A DNA stretch of 64,000 bases from Clostridium kluyveri (lineage in GTDB: Bacteria > Bacillota > Clostridia > Clostridiales > Clostridiaceae). The position numbers were made by a program, and so were the translations under genes. Numbering within the stretch: the stretch's first letter is position 1; each line of letters starts with the position of its first letter. The notes below the pieces were generated by a model, which worked only from the letters and a program-made list of their open reading frames with translations, did not search any database and was not told the DNA's origin. Positions 42,282-51,743 of the stretch are shown here, in pieces. The stretch lies in NCBI RefSeq assembly GCF_001902295.1, contig NZ_CP018335.1:744001-808000 (forward strand), in the 5' to 3' direction.

Positions 42282-43895
42282 TCAATGTTTAATATTAGTT
42301 TTTATAAGTTCCATAAAGGTGTCAGGAGTAACCACTTTTATTTTAGAATTTTTATTTAATTCACTTATAACCTTTTCGATATCATCCATAGTTTTACTCC
42401 AGGCGTGTACATATACAAAAGTATAGGAGTTGGGATTAGTTATATCAGTATATCCTTTATCTGCATAAGAATTAATTTTTTCAACTAAGGTGTTGTTCTC
42501 TTCTAATTTGGACCATAGAAGATTTCTACATGAAACTATTGGTTTACCATTGCTCCACAGTATTTTTCCTTTATAGTCGTCCTGTCTGTGATAATTTAAA
42601 TAAAATATGCCCTGTATATTGGGATATACGGTATACTTATCCCATAGAGCTATATTATCAAAAGACCAATTATCTAAAATTGAAATATATTTTTGATTTA
42701 CGTTTTCCATATAATTATTTAACCTTTTAATATTTAATTCAAGGGCATCTTCTTTAAATTTACTGGGATACATGTAACCTGCTCCAGAAGGAGATACAAT
42801 AAAGTTGTCATTGTAATCCTTTTGGGAAGCACTTTTATAATACAGCTTAAATACAGTAGGAGCCAGTTCGTATAGAGAAGGACTTATGGTGAATCCCATG
42901 TTGAATTTGCCACGGCTGGGAGAGCCATACCACTTTTTAGAGCTATAATTGTTTCCAAGAGTCCACTGTTGATTATCTCCATCTGACATAATAAATGTAA
43001 CAAAATGAGTGTTCTCTTTAGAAAAACTATTTGAAGAGTTATTTTTTCGAGTTAAAATTTGGTATGGAAGTGCACTAAGTACAGTTAAATTATAGGACCA
43101 GTCTGCAGGAACTATGCTTACGCCGTGTTTTGAAGCTTCTTGTACATTTTCATATTCATCTGGTCCCCAGCCTAAACAAATGGAGTCCTTCTCCATGGAG
43201 CTAAATACTTTGTCCCGTAGGGGAAATTCTTTAGGGGCGTCTTCATAAAATACAAGACATTTACTCATTATGGCATAATCCCTTAAAGCTGTGCTTTTAT
43301 TTGGAGACAGTTCAATTACAATAGAATGGCTTAATTTAGAATTCCATAGATTATTGTAGGCCCAGTATTTATCGGTATTTCTGCAATCACCTTTCAATTT
43401 TTTTATGCCATGATCTCTAAGTCTATTTTCTATGGATTCATCAATGGCTATACAATTTTTTAAAGCTGCCAGAGAGCAGGCATTATTTATTGAAGGATCT
43501 TTAGAAGAAGAATTACTATAGAGTACATATCCTTTTACATATGATTTGAATTTGTCCAACAAATACCAGGGATCTTTTACTATGTCATAAGTTACCCCAT
43601 GATTTTGTTTTAAATCATCCAGCCATATATTGTAATCTGGATGACTTTTGCTTAAAATATATATCTGGGAATATGAACTAGTTGATATTACTCCCTGCAG
43701 AGTAGCTATCATTGTCTTTTCTTCTGGAGTTAAATTATTTTCGTATATTGCGTAAAGGTGAGTAGGTTTTTTAGGGTTCTTTATATAGTAAGAGTGCAGA
43801 GAAGAAGCATTTGCACCTGAATTAAATATATTGATACATAGGGTAAAAATAATAACTATGGTAAAAATTTTATTAAGTTTATATTTTAATTTCAA
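42282..43895 (-). CDS. Secreted GxGYxYP-family protein
   Basis: 537 residues; GGAGGTG before the ATG. Signal peptide 1-30. N-terminal region (EEKTMIATLQGVIS, SQIYILSK) fits GxGYxYP_N; the signature GAGYMYP stands at residues 371-377, with VTFIMSDGDNQQW about 75 residues earlier and FVYVHAWSKTMDDIEKVI near the end. The family (PF14323) is found next to carbohydrate-active enzymes in gut and soil bacteria and is thought to act on glycans; its reaction is not known. Convergent with the deacetylase gene. Intact. Confidence 0.8.
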   Translation of the reverse strand: MKLKYKLNKIFTIVIIFTLCINIFNSGANASSLHSYYIKNPKKPTHLYAIYENNLTPEEKTMIATLQGVISTSSYSQIYILSKSHPDYNIWLDDLKQNHGVTYDIVKDPWYLLDKFKSYVKGYVLYSNSSSKDPSINNACSLAALKNCIAIDESIENRLRDHGIKKLKGDCRNTDKYWAYNNLWNSKLSHSIVIELSPNKSTALRDYAIMSKCLVFYEDAPKEFPLRDKVFSSMEKDSICLGWGPDEYENVQEASKHGVSIVPADWSYNLTVLSALPYQILTRKNNSSNSFSKENTHFVTFIMSDGDNQQWTLGNNYSSKKWYGSPSRGKFNMGFTISPSLYELAPTVFKLYYKSASQKDYNDNFIVSPSGAGYMYPSKFKEDALELNIKRLNNYMENVNQKYISILDNWSFDNIALWDKYTVYPNIQGIFYLNYHRQDDYKGKILWSNGKPIVSCRNLLWSKLEENNTLVEKINSYADKGYTDITNPNSYTFVYVHAWSKTMDDIEKVISELNKNSKIKVVTPDTFMELIKTNIKH

Positions 43896-44039
43896 AAATT
43901 ACACCTCCTTAGTGCTTATTATGCAAATTTTTTTAATAATTTATGTGTATATAGTATTGCTGAAAAATATATTGACAATAGATTTTTTATAACCTATCAT
44001 ATAAAATGTTATTGTAGTTAATTGAATATTAAAAATGCA

Positions 44040-44268
44040 AAGAAGGGGATTAGTAAATTTTATATTCTTTTTTAGAGAGGAAACATCTGGTGAGAGTTTC
44101 TAAAGAATTATTTTGAACCTGCCCTGGAGTTTCTGTATTTTAATTATTAGAGTACAGCGGTGATAATCGTTAAAATTTTAAGTGAGTATATTTGGTATCA
44201 AATATACTAATCAGGGTGGTACCGCCGATATGACCTCGGTCCCTTTAGGGGATTAGGGGCTTTTTTAT
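44040..44268 (+). promoter_or_regulatory. T-box leader of proS
   Basis: The T-box AGGGTGGTACCGC is at 44,213-44,225, followed by a terminator (CCTCGGTCCC..GGGGATTAGGGGCTTTTTT, 44,232-44,266). An AGTA-type bulge (GGATTAGTAAA) and a Stem I region with CCTGCCC, suited to a proline specifier, precede it. It should sense uncharged tRNA-Pro and permit read-through into proS when proline is short. Confidence 0.88.
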
Positions 44269-44316
44269 ATTTAAAATAATTTATAAAAATTATAATTAAA
44301 CTTGGAGGTAATTAAA

Positions 44317-45747
44317 TTGGATAAAAAATTGGTAGAGCAAATAACATCCAGAGATGAGGATTTTGCTAAGTGGTATACTGATATTGTGAAAAAGGCAGAG
44401 CTGGCTGACTACTCAAGTGTAAGGGGATGTATGATAATAAGACCTTACGCTTATGCCATGTGGGAACATATACAAGGCTATCTGGATAGAAGATTTAAAG
44501 AGACAGGTCATGAAAATGTATATATGCCCCTTTTTATTCCAGAGTCACTTCTTGAGAAGGAAAAAGATCATGTAGAAGGATTTGCTCCTGAAGTTGCCTG
44601 GGTGACTCAGGGAGGAAATGAAGAACTTACAGAAAAATTATGTGTGAGACCTACTTCAGAAACTTTATTTTGTGAACATTATGCTAAAATAGTTCAATCT
44701 TATAAGGATCTTCCAAAATTATATAATCAATGGTGTTCTGTGGTAAGATGGGAAAAAACTACAAGACCTTTTTTGAGAACTACTGAATTTCTGTGGCAGG
44801 AAGGTCATACAATACATGCTACTAAAGAAGAGGCAGAAGAAGAGACTATAAGGATGCTTAATATATATGAAGAACTATGCAGAGAAATGCTGGCTATTCC
44901 TGTTTTAAAAGGACAGAAAACTGAAAGTGAGAAATTTGCAGGCGGAGAAGCCACCTATACCATAGAATCATTAATGCATGATGGAAAAGCGCTGCAGTCG
45001 GGTACATCCCATTATTTCGGCCAAAATTTTGCAAAACCTTTTGAAATGCAATATTTGGATAAAAACGGTAAATTGCAGTATGTATATCAAACTTCCTGGG
45101 GAATAACCACTCGTATTATAGGAGCTCTTATAATGGTACATGGAGATGACAATGGATTGGTAGTTCCGCCAAGAATAGCCCCCCTGCAGGTAATAATAGT
45201 TCCTATAGCCCAGCATAAGGAAGGAGTACTTGAGAAGGCAAATGAATTAAAAGAGGAATTAAGTAAAATTGTACGGGTAAAAATTGATGATAGTGATAAA
45301 ATGCCAGGGTGGAAATTTAGTGAACATGAAATGAAAGGTGTACCTATTCGTTTAGAAGTGGGACCTAAGGATATTGCAAAAAATCAGGTTGTACTCGTAA
45401 GGAGAGATACTAGGGAGAAGATAATAGTACCTATGAGCAATCTTTGTGATGAAATACCAGCGTTATTGGATAATATTCATAATTCCATGTTAAAAAAAGC
45501 AGAGATGTTTATAGAAGAAAATACGCATAATGCTGTAGATATGGAAGAATTTAAGGCTATACAAAATAATAAAAAAGGCTTTATAAAAGCCATGTGGTGC
45601 GGGGATGCCAGGTGCGAAGAGAAAATTAAAGAACTTACTGGTGCAACTTCAAGGTGTATTCCGTTTAATCAGGAACATATTTCAGATAATTGTGTATGTT
45701 GTGGAAAGAAAGCAGATAAATTAGTTTATTGGGGTAGGGCATATTAA
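44317..45747 (+). CDS. proS: Prolyl-tRNA synthetase, archaeal/eukaryotic-like (ProS type 3)
   Basis: 476 residues from the TTG at 44,317 (GGAGGT 7 nt upstream; a TTG at 44,302 is part of the site). Class II motifs: motif 2 in VVRWEKTTRPFLRTTEFLWQEGHT, RPTSETLF before it, motif 3 in QTSWGITTRIIGALIMVHGD. Anticodon domain near 290-390. A C-terminal zinc-type Cys cluster: WCGDARC..., CVCCGKKADKLVYWGRAY-end typical of the short bacterial-archaeal class. No editing insert. Controlled by the upstream T-box. Intact. Confidence 0.95.
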   Translation: MDKKLVEQITSRDEDFAKWYTDIVKKAELADYSSVRGCMIIRPYAYAMWEHIQGYLDRRFKETGHENVYMPLFIPESLLEKEKDHVEGFAPEVAWVTQGGNEELTEKLCVRPTSETLFCEHYAKIVQSYKDLPKLYNQWCSVVRWEKTTRPFLRTTEFLWQEGHTIHATKEEAEEETIRMLNIYEELCREMLAIPVLKGQKTESEKFAGGEATYTIESLMHDGKALQSGTSHYFGQNFAKPFEMQYLDKNGKLQYVYQTSWGITTRIIGALIMVHGDDNGLVVPPRIAPLQVIIVPIAQHKEGVLEKANELKEELSKIVRVKIDDSDKMPGWKFSEHEMKGVPIRLEVGPKDIAKNQVVLVRRDTREKIIVPMSNLCDEIPALLDNIHNSMLKKAEMFIEENTHNAVDMEEFKAIQNNKKGFIKAMWCGDARCEEKIKELTGATSRCIPFNQEHISDNCVCCGKKADKLVYWGRAY

Positions 45748-45802
45748 AATAATTATTTAGAAAATACTGATAGATATAGATGACTTGGTAAATAGTTATA
45801 AT

Positions 45803-45843
45803 GAAAAGAGATACTGTGAATTTTCATAGTATTTCTTTTTTAT
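45803..45843 (+). terminator. Terminator after proS
   Basis: AGATACTGTGA pairs with TCATAGTATTT, followed by CTTTTTTATA. Confidence 0.75.
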
Positions 45844-45953
45844 ATTAATAAATAACTTTGAAAATATATTATAAAGTATTAAGAAAGAAAACATTTATTG
45901 TTATAATATAACTAGAATTATAAGTCATAGTGATGTGGAGGCTCATACAAATT

Positions 45954-47783
45954 ATGTTCAATGGTAAAAAATTCAAAGACAATAAATTTATATATTTTAT
46001 TTGTTATGCATTGTTAGCTATTATAATTGTATTTACAGTTAATGAATATTTTAACGGATTAAAATATGAGCATATAAAATACAGCGATTTTGTCAATTAT
46101 ATTAACCAGAATAAAATATCCCAAGTTAAAATAGGAAAGGATAAATTGTTCATAACACTTAAGAGTAAGCAAAATGAAGAAGAAAAAATACTTTATACGG
46201 AAAAGTTAAATGATCCAGATTTAATACAAAAATTAGATGCTGCCAATATTAAGTTTGATGGGTCATCCCAGGAAAATGCTGTAATGAAGAACATTTTTAC
46301 AGGTTGGATTTTACCTGTAATTATACTTATGTTTTTTGCAAAAGTTATTTTAGGAGCATTAGGTAAAAGAATGGGCAGTGGAGTTATGTCTTTTGGTAGA
46401 AATACTGCCAAGATATATGCAGAAAATGAAACTGGTGTTAATTTTGAAGATGTAGCAGGGCAGGAGGAAGCTAAAGAATCTCTTGTTGAAATAGTAGATT
46501 TTTTGCATAACTCTCAAAAATATGCTTCTATAGGAGCTAGACTACCTAAGGGTGCACTTCTTGTAGGTCCTCCGGGTACAGGAAAAACTTTGCTTGCAAA
46601 GGCGGTAGCAGGAGAGGCGAAAGTTCCCTTCTTCTCCATATCAGGTTCTGCTTTTGTGGAAATGTTTGTAGGCATGGGCGCTGCCCGGGTAAGAGATTTA
46701 TTTCAACAGGCACAGGAAAAAGCTCCCTGCATAGTTTTTATAGATGAAATAGATGCAATAGGCAAGAGTAGAGGGGGAAATGTGTCTGGAAATGATGAAA
46801 GGGAACAGACTTTGAATCAGCTTTTGGCGGAAATGGATGGATTTGATTCTTCAAAGGGTGTAGTGATATTAGCTGCTACAAATAGACCGGAAGTTTTAGA
46901 TAAGGCACTTTTAAGACCGGGAAGATTTGATAGGAGAGTAGTAGTTGATAGACCAGATTTAAAGGGTAGAGAGGATATATTAAAGGTCCATATAAAGGGA
47001 GTTAAGGTTTCAAAAGATGTAGATTTAAATGCTATAGCAAAATCTACTCCTGGAGCTGTAGGAGCAGACCTTGCCAATATAATAAATGAAGCAGCACTTA
47101 AGGCTGTTAAAAATAACAGGTATGAAGTAACTCAGGATGACCTTCAAAATGCTGTAGAATTAATTATAGCTGGTAAAGAAAAAAAGGATAGAATACTTTC
47201 TCCAGAAGAAAAACGCCAGGTTGCTTTTCACGAAGTAGGGCATGCACTGGTAGCAACACTATTAAAACATACAGATCCTGTTCATAAAATAACTATAGTA
47301 CCAAGAACTATGGGATCTCTTGGATATACAATGCAGCTTCCTATAGAAGAGAAATATTTGATTACCAGAGAAGAGATGATAGATCAGATATGTGTTATGT
47401 TAGCTGGAAGAGCTGCAGAAGAGGTTAGGTTTAGTAGTATATCCACAGGAGCTGCCAACGATATTGAAAGGGCAACTGAAACTGCCAGAAGTATGGTTAC
47501 CGTTTATGGAATGACAGAAAGATTCGATATGATGGCACTAGAATCAATACAAGATAAGTATCTAGATGGCAGACCAGTACAAAATTGCAGTGCAGAAACT
47601 GCTTCAATTATTGATGAGGAAACTTTAAATATAATAAAACAATGTCATAACAAGTCCAGAGAACTTCTAAAAAACAATATAGAATTACTTGAAAAAATAT
47701 CAGAAGAACTTATTGAAAAGGAAACTTTAATGGGGGATGAGTTTATGGGCATAATAAGAATGTACAGAGATAGAGGAAAATAG
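45954..47783 (+). CDS. ftsH: ATP-dependent zinc metalloprotease FtsH
   Basis: 609 residues from the ATG at 45,954 (GTGGAGG 12 nt upstream; an ATG at 45,933 lies before that site). TM1 at about 12-29, extracytoplasmic domain 35-110, TM2 about 114-135. AAA+ module: Walker A GPPGTGKT 205-212, Walker B CIVFIDEIDAIGKS, SRH ATNRPEVLDKALLRPGRFDR. Protease: HEVGH at 426-430 and the third zinc ligand in AANDIERAT. Valine in place of the usual Ala in HEAGH is a mild oddity. Degrades membrane and regulatory proteins. Short C-terminal tail. A possible second FtsH copy in the genome, since the usual ftsH neighbours (hpt, tilS) are absent. Confidence 0.93.
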   Translation: MFNGKKFKDNKFIYFICYALLAIIIVFTVNEYFNGLKYEHIKYSDFVNYINQNKISQVKIGKDKLFITLKSKQNEEEKILYTEKLNDPDLIQKLDAANIKFDGSSQENAVMKNIFTGWILPVIILMFFAKVILGALGKRMGSGVMSFGRNTAKIYAENETGVNFEDVAGQEEAKESLVEIVDFLHNSQKYASIGARLPKGALLVGPPGTGKTLLAKAVAGEAKVPFFSISGSAFVEMFVGMGAARVRDLFQQAQEKAPCIVFIDEIDAIGKSRGGNVSGNDEREQTLNQLLAEMDGFDSSKGVVILAATNRPEVLDKALLRPGRFDRRVVVDRPDLKGREDILKVHIKGVKVSKDVDLNAIAKSTPGAVGADLANIINEAALKAVKNNRYEVTQDDLQNAVELIIAGKEKKDRILSPEEKRQVAFHEVGHALVATLLKHTDPVHKITIVPRTMGSLGYTMQLPIEEKYLITREEMIDQICVMLAGRAAEEVRFSSISTGAANDIERATETARSMVTVYGMTERFDMMALESIQDKYLDGRPVQNCSAETASIIDEETLNIIKQCHNKSRELLKNNIELLEKISEELIEKETLMGDEFMGIIRMYRDRGK

Positions 47784-47837
47784 ATCTTATCGATAGGAAC
47801 TTTAATAATTAAAAGTCAATGAAATGGAGATATAAAT

Positions 47838-49967
47838 ATGTATGAAGAGAATTCAAAAAAGGATTTACACAGGGAACTTGAACTCAATTTAGAAAAACAA
47901 AAACTAAAAGAAGTATTAAAAGAAATTAAAATCCAAATATTAAATTATGTGAATATTAGAAAACAAATTGTAAGTTCCATACTTGACTTGAGAGAAAAAA
48001 ACTTAGAACAGTATAGAGATGATGAAGACCAATATGTAGAATATTTTAGTCATGAAATGTATGCAAGAGAAGAGCAGTATAGATTGGTAAATAAGAATAT
48101 AAGAGAACTTTCCATACTTAAATCCTCACCTTATTTTGGAAAAATTGAGTTTGAGGATAGTTATGGAAAAGAAAGTATATACATAGGGAGATTTGGAATG
48201 ACGACAAGGGAAGACTATGAACCCATTGTGATAGATTGGAGATCTCCTGTATGTGCCTTATTTTATGAAGGTAAATTAGGAATTTTGAAGTATCAATCTC
48301 CAGCAGGGGAAGTTGAAGCAGAAGTACTCTCAAAAAGGCAATTCATTATAAAGAAATCCAGTCTTTTGGGGATGTTTGATTCCAGTCTGGACGTAAAAGA
48401 TGAAATATTACAAATGGTACTCAGTAAAAATGCAGGAGAAAAGTTAAAAGATATAGTAATGACCATACAAAAAGAACAGGATAATATAATAAGACAGCCA
48501 AGAAAAGGAGCAGTTGTGGTAAATGGGGTAGCGGGAAGTGGCAAGACCACTATAGCTTTGCACAGGGTGGCATATCTTCTGTATAATTACAGGAAAATAC
48601 TACAGGAAAGGGTACTTATACTAGGGCCTAATAGCATATTTATAGACTATATTTCAAGAGTACTTCCTAGTTTAGGAGAAGAAAAAGTTATTCAAACAAC
48701 TTTCAGAGAATTCTTTGGGAGTATGATAAACTTGCCATATATAATGAGTTTTAGGGAGTATACAGAAAATGCTGTGAATAAGAATAGAGAATTTATTGAT
48801 GAGGTTATATATAAGGGTTCTTTAAAATATATGGATGATATAAATAAATTAATTGATGTTGTGGAAAAGTCTTATTTTAAAATGGAGGATGTACTATTTT
48901 ATGATAAGGTAATAGTGTCTAAAGAACAGATGAATAAAATGTTAACATATGATTTTAAAAGTATGCCTTTATTCAAAAGAGTTAGAAGACTAAAGAGAAT
49001 TATCTATTCAAAAATAAAAGATGAAAGAAATATTTTAGTAAATCTTATTCAAAAAGACTATAAAGATAGAATTGAAAATATGACAGAGGGAGAACTTAAT
49101 GATTTTCAAACTGATCTAGAATATAAAAGACGAAATAAAATAAGAAATGTGATATATGAAGTAATAAAAATTAAAAAGGAAAAATTAAAGTGGATGAATG
49201 AGCCGGATGTGCTTTCTATATATAATTACTTTAATAAAAATAAGCCTCTGATTTATAATGATCTAGCCGCTATTTTATATCTTAAGATAAAATTAGAAGG
49301 ATTAAAATATAACAAGGGAATAAGGCATATAGTGATAGATGAAGCTCAGGACTATTCACCTCTTCAGTTTTGGGTTATCAAGGAACTTACAGACTGTAAG
49401 TCATTTACCATAGTAGGGGATGTAAATCAAATGATTATACCCTCAGAGAACAAATGTGCCATGATGGAATTAAAAGATATTTTTACCGATATAGAAGTGA
49501 AGAATTTTTCATTGGACAAAAGCTATAGATCTACAAATGAAATAATTAGTTATGCAAATAAATATTTGAAACATAATAAAATAATATCTTTGGTGAGAAA
49601 GGGAAAAGAAGTTGTAGAAAAACAAATAGATAATCATAAAGAACTTGTGGACAAAATACTCCATGATGTTGTAGAATTAAAGGAGAGAGGTTACGAAAGT
49701 ATTGCTGTAATATGTAGGGATTTAAAAAATACAGAAGCCTTAAGTGATTTAATTAAAGGAAGAATGCATATAAATCTTATAGATAGAGAAAATATGATTT
49801 ATTCTAGTGGAGAAGTTATTCTTCCATCTTACTTTGCTAAAGGTCTGGAATTTGATGCCGTTATAATGGTAGATACCTCTCAAAGTAATGACGATACATT
49901 AAAATATATAATGGCCACAAGAGCTCTACATGAATTGTATGTGTATAAGACTTCCTCGATTAATTAA
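47838..49967 (+). CDS. helD: HelD-type UvrD-like helicase (RNA polymerase recycling factor)
   Basis: 709 residues, GGAGATATAA before the ATG. N-terminal coiled coil (LHRELELNLEKQKLKEVLKEI.., 10-100) that in Bacillus HelD enters the RNA polymerase secondary channel. Then IGRFGMTTREDYEPIVIDWRSPVCALFY, Walker A GVAGSGKT 230-237, Walker B IVIDEAQDYSPLQFW, motif III TIVGDVNQMI, LDKSYRST, and C-terminal YFAKGLEFDAVIMVD and MATRALHELYVY. Releases RNA polymerase from nucleic acid using ATP. Intact; terminator follows. Confidence 0.9.
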   Translation: MYEENSKKDLHRELELNLEKQKLKEVLKEIKIQILNYVNIRKQIVSSILDLREKNLEQYRDDEDQYVEYFSHEMYAREEQYRLVNKNIRELSILKSSPYFGKIEFEDSYGKESIYIGRFGMTTREDYEPIVIDWRSPVCALFYEGKLGILKYQSPAGEVEAEVLSKRQFIIKKSSLLGMFDSSLDVKDEILQMVLSKNAGEKLKDIVMTIQKEQDNIIRQPRKGAVVVNGVAGSGKTTIALHRVAYLLYNYRKILQERVLILGPNSIFIDYISRVLPSLGEEKVIQTTFREFFGSMINLPYIMSFREYTENAVNKNREFIDEVIYKGSLKYMDDINKLIDVVEKSYFKMEDVLFYDKVIVSKEQMNKMLTYDFKSMPLFKRVRRLKRIIYSKIKDERNILVNLIQKDYKDRIENMTEGELNDFQTDLEYKRRNKIRNVIYEVIKIKKEKLKWMNEPDVLSIYNYFNKNKPLIYNDLAAILYLKIKLEGLKYNKGIRHIVIDEAQDYSPLQFWVIKELTDCKSFTIVGDVNQMIIPSENKCAMMELKDIFTDIEVKNFSLDKSYRSTNEIISYANKYLKHNKIISLVRKGKEVVEKQIDNHKELVDKILHDVVELKERGYESIAVICRDLKNTEALSDLIKGRMHINLIDRENMIYSSGEVILPSYFAKGLEFDAVIMVDTSQSNDDTLKYIMATRALHELYVYKTSSIN

Positions 49968-49972
49968 AGTTT

Positions 49973-50017
49973 CTAAGCTTCAGGTTTTGTTAAATTATCC
50001 TGAAGCTTAGTGTTTTA
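49973..50017 (+). terminator. Terminator after helD
   Basis: CTAAGCTTCAGG pairs perfectly with CCTGAAGCTTAG across TTTTGTTAAATTAT, followed by TGTTTTAT. Confidence 0.85.
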
Positions 50018-50090
50018 TCCGGACATTATCATGGTTAATACCTCCATTTTCTCCAAAGTGAAAATAGGTGGATAAGTACAGATAATCGCC

Positions 50091-50174
50091 TGGATAAGTT
50101 CTTCTAAGATTCAGATGGAGATATGCATTCCTCATGAGTGAACTCCGTCTGAACCTAAGAATCACTTGATAAGG
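50091..50174 (+). repeat. Dispersed hairpin element, copy A (before hydE)
   Basis: TGGATAAGTTCTTCTAAG, TTCAGATGGAG, GCATTCCTCAT, GAACTCCGTCTGAACC and ATCACTTGATAA. TTCAGATGGAG pairs with CTCCGTCTGAA, and TTCTaAG with CTaAGAA further out: a ~20-bp imperfect hairpin. It ends 13 nt before the hydE start codon, next to its ribosome site. Confidence 0.7.
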
Positions 50175-50187
50175 AGATTATAAAATT

Positions 50188-51231
50188 ATGATAAATAAAT
50201 CAGTGCAGTTAATTGAAAAAGCGGAATATGGGCATAGATTGGATAAAAACGAAATAGTTCATTTGCTTCAGGATGATGGATGTAATGAGAAACTTTTTAA
50301 GGCATCTGACAGGGTAAGAAAAGAATATGTTGGTGATAAAGTTCATCTAAGAGGATTGATAGAATTTTCAAATATGTGTAAAAGAAATTGTATGTATTGT
50401 GGGTTAAGGTGTGATAATAAAAATATTGAAAGATATAGAATATCTCCAGATGATATTATTGAACTTGCTAAAAAAGCAGAGGGGTATGGATATAAAACCA
50501 TAGTTATGCAGTCTGGAGAGGATGATTACTATACTGTAGATAAGCTTAAATATATAATATCAAATATAAAGAAAATGGATATGGCACTGACTTTAAGTAT
50601 AGGTGAAAAGACCTTTGAAGAATACAAATCTTTTAAAGAAGCAGGTGCAGATAGGTATCTAATAAGGATAGAGACCACAGATGAAAAGTTATATAAAAAA
50701 ATGCATCCGGGTATGAGTTATAAAAATAGAAAAAGATGTTTAAGAGATCTTAAAATTTTAGGGTATGAAGTAGGCACAGGATGTTTGATAGGACTTCCAG
50801 ACCAGAGTATTGAATCTTTGGCAGAAGACATATTGTTTTTTAAAGAAATAGATGCGGATATGATAGGAATAGGCCCTTTTATTCCAAATGAAGATACTCC
50901 ATTAAAAGATGAAATGGGAGGGAATTTTATAACTAGCATAAAAGTTATGGCTGTAATTAGATTGTTAATGCCAGATATAAATATTCCGGCTACAACAGCC
51001 ATGGAAAGTTTGGAGTTAAATGGTAGGGAAATAGCTCTTCAAAGTGGGGCAAATGTAGTTATGCCCAATGTAACAGAAGGGGTGTATAGAAAACTTTATG
51101 CTCTTTATCCGGGTAAAATTTGTACCGGAGATACACCGGCTCACTGCAGAAGCTGCATTACAGGAAAAATAAATAATATAGGTAGAAGTATTTCTGACTC
51201 TAAAGGGTTTAGAATAAAATCAGTGGTTTAG
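50188..51231 (+). CDS. hydE: [FeFe]-hydrogenase H-cluster radical SAM maturase HydE
   Basis: 347 residues; AAGGAGATT before the ATG. Radical SAM cluster Cys64, Cys68 and Cys71 in CKRNCMYCGLRC. Then YKTIVMQSGED, YLIRIETTDEKLYKKMHPGMSYKNR, GTGCLIGLPDQSIESLAEDI and IGIGPFIPNEDTPL, the HydE-specific order. C-terminal Cys-rich segment ICTGDTPAHCRSC. With HydF and HydG it builds the organometallic H-cluster; HydE acts on the cysteine-iron precursor. Those partners and the hydrogenase are not in this window. Intact; expression may be shaped by the hairpin element directly before it. Confidence 0.93.
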   Translation: MINKSVQLIEKAEYGHRLDKNEIVHLLQDDGCNEKLFKASDRVRKEYVGDKVHLRGLIEFSNMCKRNCMYCGLRCDNKNIERYRISPDDIIELAKKAEGYGYKTIVMQSGEDDYYTVDKLKYIISNIKKMDMALTLSIGEKTFEEYKSFKEAGADRYLIRIETTDEKLYKKMHPGMSYKNRKRCLRDLKILGYEVGTGCLIGLPDQSIESLAEDILFFKEIDADMIGIGPFIPNEDTPLKDEMGGNFITSIKVMAVIRLLMPDINIPATTAMESLELNGREIALQSGANVVMPNVTEGVYRKLYALYPGKICTGDTPAHCRSCITGKINNIGRSISDSKGFRIKSVV

Positions 51232-51334
51232 TAAATTAAAACAATTGTCTGAAAATAATGGAAAAGAGTTTTCTGACTAAAAAAGTTGAAATTAGTAAAA
51301 GTTTATGATAAACTTAGGGCAATTTAATAATTTG

Positions 51335-51510
51335 GCTGCCTAGGGTAGAGGTGCTGTAATTAATAGTATTTATTTTTAATCGGCAGATGTTTGAAGAATA
51401 AAGAAAGGAATTACAGCCGAAAAGTTAGTTTGGCGAACCTAACTTTGGCTTTGCATATAATATGTGTAAGGCTGTCACTGAGATATATCTTGGTGGAGAG
51501 CTACAAGGGT
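51335..51510 (+). promoter_or_regulatory. Lysine riboswitch (L box)
   Basis: Core features in order: GGGTAGAGGTGCTGTAATTA.., a variable hairpin, GGAATTACAGCCGAAAAG, GTTAGTTTGGCGAACCTAAC (the kissing/K-turn hairpin), TTGGCTTTGC and GGCTGTCACTGAGA. It lies before lysC, the expected target. Binding lysine should favour the terminator at 51,528 and shut lysC off. Confidence 0.88.
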
Positions 51511-51527
51511 ACACAGCTGTGCATAAT

Positions 51528-51570
51528 GTGCAGTATAGGTCTGTGTTCCTTTACTGCACTTATTTTTTAT
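51528..51570 (+). terminator. Riboswitch-controlled terminator
   Basis: GTGCAGTA pairs with TACTGCAC; T-run TTATTTTTTA. ACACAGCTGTGC just upstream can compete with the loop sequence GTCTGTGT as an antiterminator. Confidence 0.8.
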
Positions 51571-51639
51571 CCTGATGAGGTATAATTAGCCACTGCTCCA
51601 GCTTCTTTAAAGTGGAGTGGATGTGCAGGGCCGCACATA

Positions 51640-51722
51640 TGGATAAATTCTTTTAGGATTCAGATGGAAAAAAGTATTATTTTATAAGTGAAATTCATCT
51701 AAACCTAGAAATCATATGATAA
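51640..51722 (+). repeat. Dispersed hairpin element, copy B (before lysC)
   Basis: TGGATAAATTCTTTTAGG, TTCAGATGGAA, AGTATTATTTTAT, TTCATCTAAACCTAGAA and ATCATATGATAA: same order as copy A with compensatory-looking changes (TAGG/CCTA; GATG/CATC). Ends 22 nt before the lysC start. Confidence 0.7.
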
Positions 51723-51743
51723 TCAGAAATAGGGAGGAGTATT

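Noticed and set aside
51391..51585. 64-codon open frame before lysC
   Set aside because: It lies wholly inside the lysine riboswitch and its terminator; no ribosome site fits.
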